Assembly: GCA_964512325.1 (NCBI GenBank)
Contig: CAZEGN010000009.1
Location: 1-42,559, forward strand
Reading direction: 5' to 3'
Origin: JACQZO01 sp964512325
Lineage (GTDB): Bacteria > Patescibacteriota > Gracilibacteria > RBG-16-42-10
DNA: 42,559 bases
Shown: positions 42,441 to 42,559 of the stretch, piece after piece
How the letters are laid out: every line of letters starts with the position of its first letter
How positions within the stretch are numbered: position 1 is the stretch's first letter
Position numbers and translations under genes: made by a program
The notes under the pieces: model-generated
Told to the model about the DNA's origin: nothing
Database searches by the model: none
Seen by the model: the letters and a program-made list of their open reading frames with translations, nothing else

Positions 42441-42514
42441 TCGGGGGTCGTCTAATGGTAGGACAACAGCCTTTGGAGCTGTGAGTTGGGGTTCGAGTCC
42501 CTACCCCCGAACCA
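42441..42514 (+). tRNA. tRNA-Gln (anticodon TTG)
   Basis: Cloverleaf: acceptor TCGGGGG/CCCCCGA, D-arm GTCT/GGAC, anticodon stem ACAGC/GCTGT with loop CTTTGGA (TTG, reading CAA codons), T-arm TGGGG-TTCGAGT-CCCTA, discriminator A and an encoded CCA that runs straight into the tail repeat. Confidence 0.95.
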
Positions 42515-42550
42515 GCCTGCGCTCGGAGAGCTTCGGCTGGCGCGGCCAGC
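42512..42550 (+). repeat. tRNA-tail repeat after tRNA-Gln
   Basis: CCAGCC, an inner GCTC-GGA-GAGC hairpin, then GGCTGG; the variable stem pair is G-C here. The competing hairpin GCTGGC-GCG-GCCAGC is extended to six pairs in this copy. The remaining bases to the window end hold no further feature. Confidence 0.8.
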
Positions 42551-42559
42551 GAGAGAAGG

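Overview
The window looks like chromosomal DNA of a small-genome bacterium of the Candidate Phyla Radiation (Patescibacteria; a Peregrinibacteria-like lineage is my best guess). This is inference. It rests on the mix of genes: an RNHCP zinc-ribbon protein, two stand-alone S23-type four-helix-bundle proteins, a TraG/VirB4-like ATPase beside a small Pro-rich coiled-coil protein, an SLH-anchored surface protein, a divergent sigma factor, and housekeeping genes scattered without classical operons. The genetic code is standard: TAA, TAG and TGA all end well-recognised genes, so this is not a TGA-to-Gly lineage.

Layout. 1-5 kb: AEC permease, SDR oxidoreductase, HD phosphohydrolase, TrmB-like regulator, radical SAM protein. 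5-10 kb: a membrane-anchored HExxH protein, then an AT-rich accessory stretch (TmrB-like P-loop protein, dCTP-deaminase-like protein, three-TM protein, Mrr-like nuclease, and an opposing hypothetical gene). 10-12.7 kb: an interrupted ORF, a GIY-YIG nuclease, tRNA-Val, an ASCH protein and an unknown protein. 12.7-17 kb (minus strand): ABC exporter, unusual sigma-70 factor, RNHCP protein. 17-25 kb: TraG-like ATPase and partner, rplS, rodA, HU, a putative lipoprotein, a long divergent PurA, tRNA-Pro and tRNA-Gly. 25-28 kb: SLH surface protein, a palindromic repeat, a CYTH protein. 28-32 kb: one ABC-2 ATPase followed by four permeases arising from a duplicated pair. 32-35 kb: membrane EEP phosphatase/nuclease, YgjP-like metallopeptidase, 2OG-Fe(II) oxygenase. 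35-42.5 kb: rplY, DUF3467, glyQS, gyrB, recO, a DMT transporter, two four-helix-bundle genes, tRNA-Gln.

Gene expression signals are readable. Eight -35/-10 pairs of the TTGnnn-(16 to 18)-TAnnnT type precede tRNAs and protein genes. Almost no gene has a Shine-Dalgarno sequence: starts sit in T-rich context (TTTATG, TTATG), leaders look short, and HU is the one clear exception.

The most striking signal is a repeat fused to the 3' end of all four tRNAs. The encoded CCA is the 5' arm of a hairpin whose fourth base pair covaries between copies. The closing TGG can instead pair with a GCCA just downstream, so two mutually exclusive folds either hide or free the CCA end. Other points of interest are a four-helix-bundle gene sitting between mirrored purine-rich repeats in the gyrB-recO gap, a sigma factor with a duplicated region-3 motif and a Trp-to-Tyr change in its melting dyad, and a dCTP-deaminase/TM/Mrr-like gene set that could be a defence cassette.
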